Part shown: positions 32,387-32,968 of the stretch, in pieces | Layout of the letters: every line of letters begins with the position of its first letter | Position numbering within the stretch: the stretch's first letter is position 1 | Assembly (NCBI GenBank): GCA_964423545.1 | Contig: CAYRFV010000021.1 | Coordinates: forward strand, 1-32,968 | Direction: 5' to 3' | Source: JALOOE01 sp964423545 | GTDB taxonomy: Bacteria > Chloroflexota > Anaerolineae > CG2-30-64-16 | DNA: 32,968 nt | The notes under the pieces: generated by a model | What the model was told of the DNA's origin: nothing | Seen by the model: the letters and a program-made list of their open reading frames with translations, nothing else | The model's database searches: none | Translations under genes and position numbers: made by a program

Positions 32387-32968
32387 ATGAAACGTATCGT
32401 ACGCTTTGCCCCGCACGCGCTGGCGCTAGTGCTGATGGCCAGCATGGCGCTGTCTGCCTGCGCGCCAGCGCCAGAGCCGGCGCAGCCGCAGGCGCCCGCC
32501 CCGGCCGCAACCGCCAAAGCGCCCGAAGCGACCAAGGCCGCATCCCCGTCCGACAAGCCTGTCACCCTGACGCTGTGGGGCGGCTTCCCGGAGATGGAGC
32601 CGTTCTACAAGTACGTCGCCGAGGCGTATAAGAAGGAGCACCCCAACGTCACCGTGGAGGTCTTGACCCATCCGCTGCGCGAGTTCGAGCAGAAGCTGTC
32701 GGCCACCATCCCGTCGGACACGGCCTCGGACATCATCGAAATCTCGATGTATGCCAATCAGAAGTTCATCGAGGCCGGGCTGATTCCTGAGCTGCCTGCA
32801 AACGTGAAGGCATTCATGGACGAGAAGGGACGCTACTCCGACTTCCTCCATGCGAACAACACCTACAAGGGCAAGAAATACGGCCTGCCGCTCTTCGTGG
32901 GAAGGACTGCGCTCTACTGGAACAAAGATATGTTCAAGGAGGCCGGACTTGACGGCCAGGGCGGCGAC
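32387..32968 (+). CDS. Family 1 extracellular sugar-binding lipoprotein, N-terminal part
   Basis: The first 194 codons of a gene cut by the window end. A signal peptide of 24 residues ends in a lipobox (MALSAC, Cys25), followed by a short Pro/Ala linker. The binding domain starts VTLTLWGGFPEMEPFYKYVAEAYKKEHPNVTVEV, the common start of family 1 (maltose-binding type) proteins, and continues with YKGKKYGLPLFVGRTALYWNKDMFKEAGL, another family block. This is a different transporter class (CUT1 sugar importers) from the three Dpp-type systems, so permeases of the MalF/MalG kind would be expected beyond the window. AAGGAGG lies six bases before the ATG. The ligand may be a uronate or other product of the same locus. 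Confidence 0.9.
   Translation, partial: MKRIVRFAPHALALVLMASMALSACAPAPEPAQPQAPAPAATAKAPEATKAASPSDKPVTLTLWGGFPEMEPFYKYVAEAYKKEHPNVTVEVLTHPLREFEQKLSATIPSDTASDIIEISMYANQKFIEAGLIPELPANVKAFMDEKGRYSDFLHANNTYKGKKYGLPLFVGRTALYWNKDMFKEAGLDGQGGD

Noticed and set aside
32230..32631. 133-residue plus-strand frame at the right end
   Set aside because: It runs through the start of the real sugar-binding lipoprotein in another frame and has no domain; the lipoprotein has a better ribosome site, signal peptide and family blocks.

Overview
The window looks like a Chloroflexota genome fragment (Caldilineae- or Anaerolineae-like; this is inference). The DNA is GC-rich. The substrate-binding lipoproteins carry the Pro/Ala/Thr/Lys linkers (repeated EPTKA units) typical of that phylum, and peptide/opine-type (Dpp/Opp) ABC importers recur. 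No rRNA, tRNA, CRISPR array, phage or transposase gene is visible.

Layout. (1) 1-1919: the end of a YjhG/YagF-type sugar-acid dehydratase converges on a saccharopine-dehydrogenase-like gene; a 13-bp hairpin lies between them. (2) 1920-7948: two divergent promoters, then importer 1 (two permeases and a binding protein, no ATPase genes) and a YtcJ-like amidohydrolase. (3) 8021-10885: a second, minus-strand amidohydrolase, divergent from an alanine-racemase-fold protein that lacks several family residues. (4) 11002-21978: a LacI-type regulator with its own promoter and operator, a DJ-1/PfpI protein, a complete Dpp-type importer 2, a KdgF-like cupin and a cytoplasmic heparinase II/III-family lyase, all co-oriented. 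(5) 22066-32226: a promoter with a leader of about 440 nt, complete importer 3, two overlapping UroD-fold methyltransferase-like genes with HxCG motifs, and a PL22 oligogalacturonate lyase. (6) 32387-end: the start of a family 1 sugar-binding lipoprotein, cut by the window end.

Working model. Oligosaccharides containing uronic acids, made outside the cell, are imported by the Dpp-type systems. They are cleaved in the cytoplasm by the heparinase-like lyase and the oligogalacturonate lyase, neither of which has a signal peptide. KdgF opens the unsaturated uronate ring, and the sugar-acid dehydratase may feed the same central route. The paired UroD-like proteins are the least explained part; one possibility is removal of methyl groups from the imported substrate.

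The strongest non-genic signal is a family of three inverted-repeat elements (ends TTCACCAC...GTGGTGAA) in three successive gaps of the importer 2 operon. One of them encloses a broken GxxExxY gene. Other points are a perfect-consensus promoter at 2019-2046, an ATPase gene whose best start is ATC behind an ideal ribosome binding site, and tandem hairpins inside the importer 3 operon.
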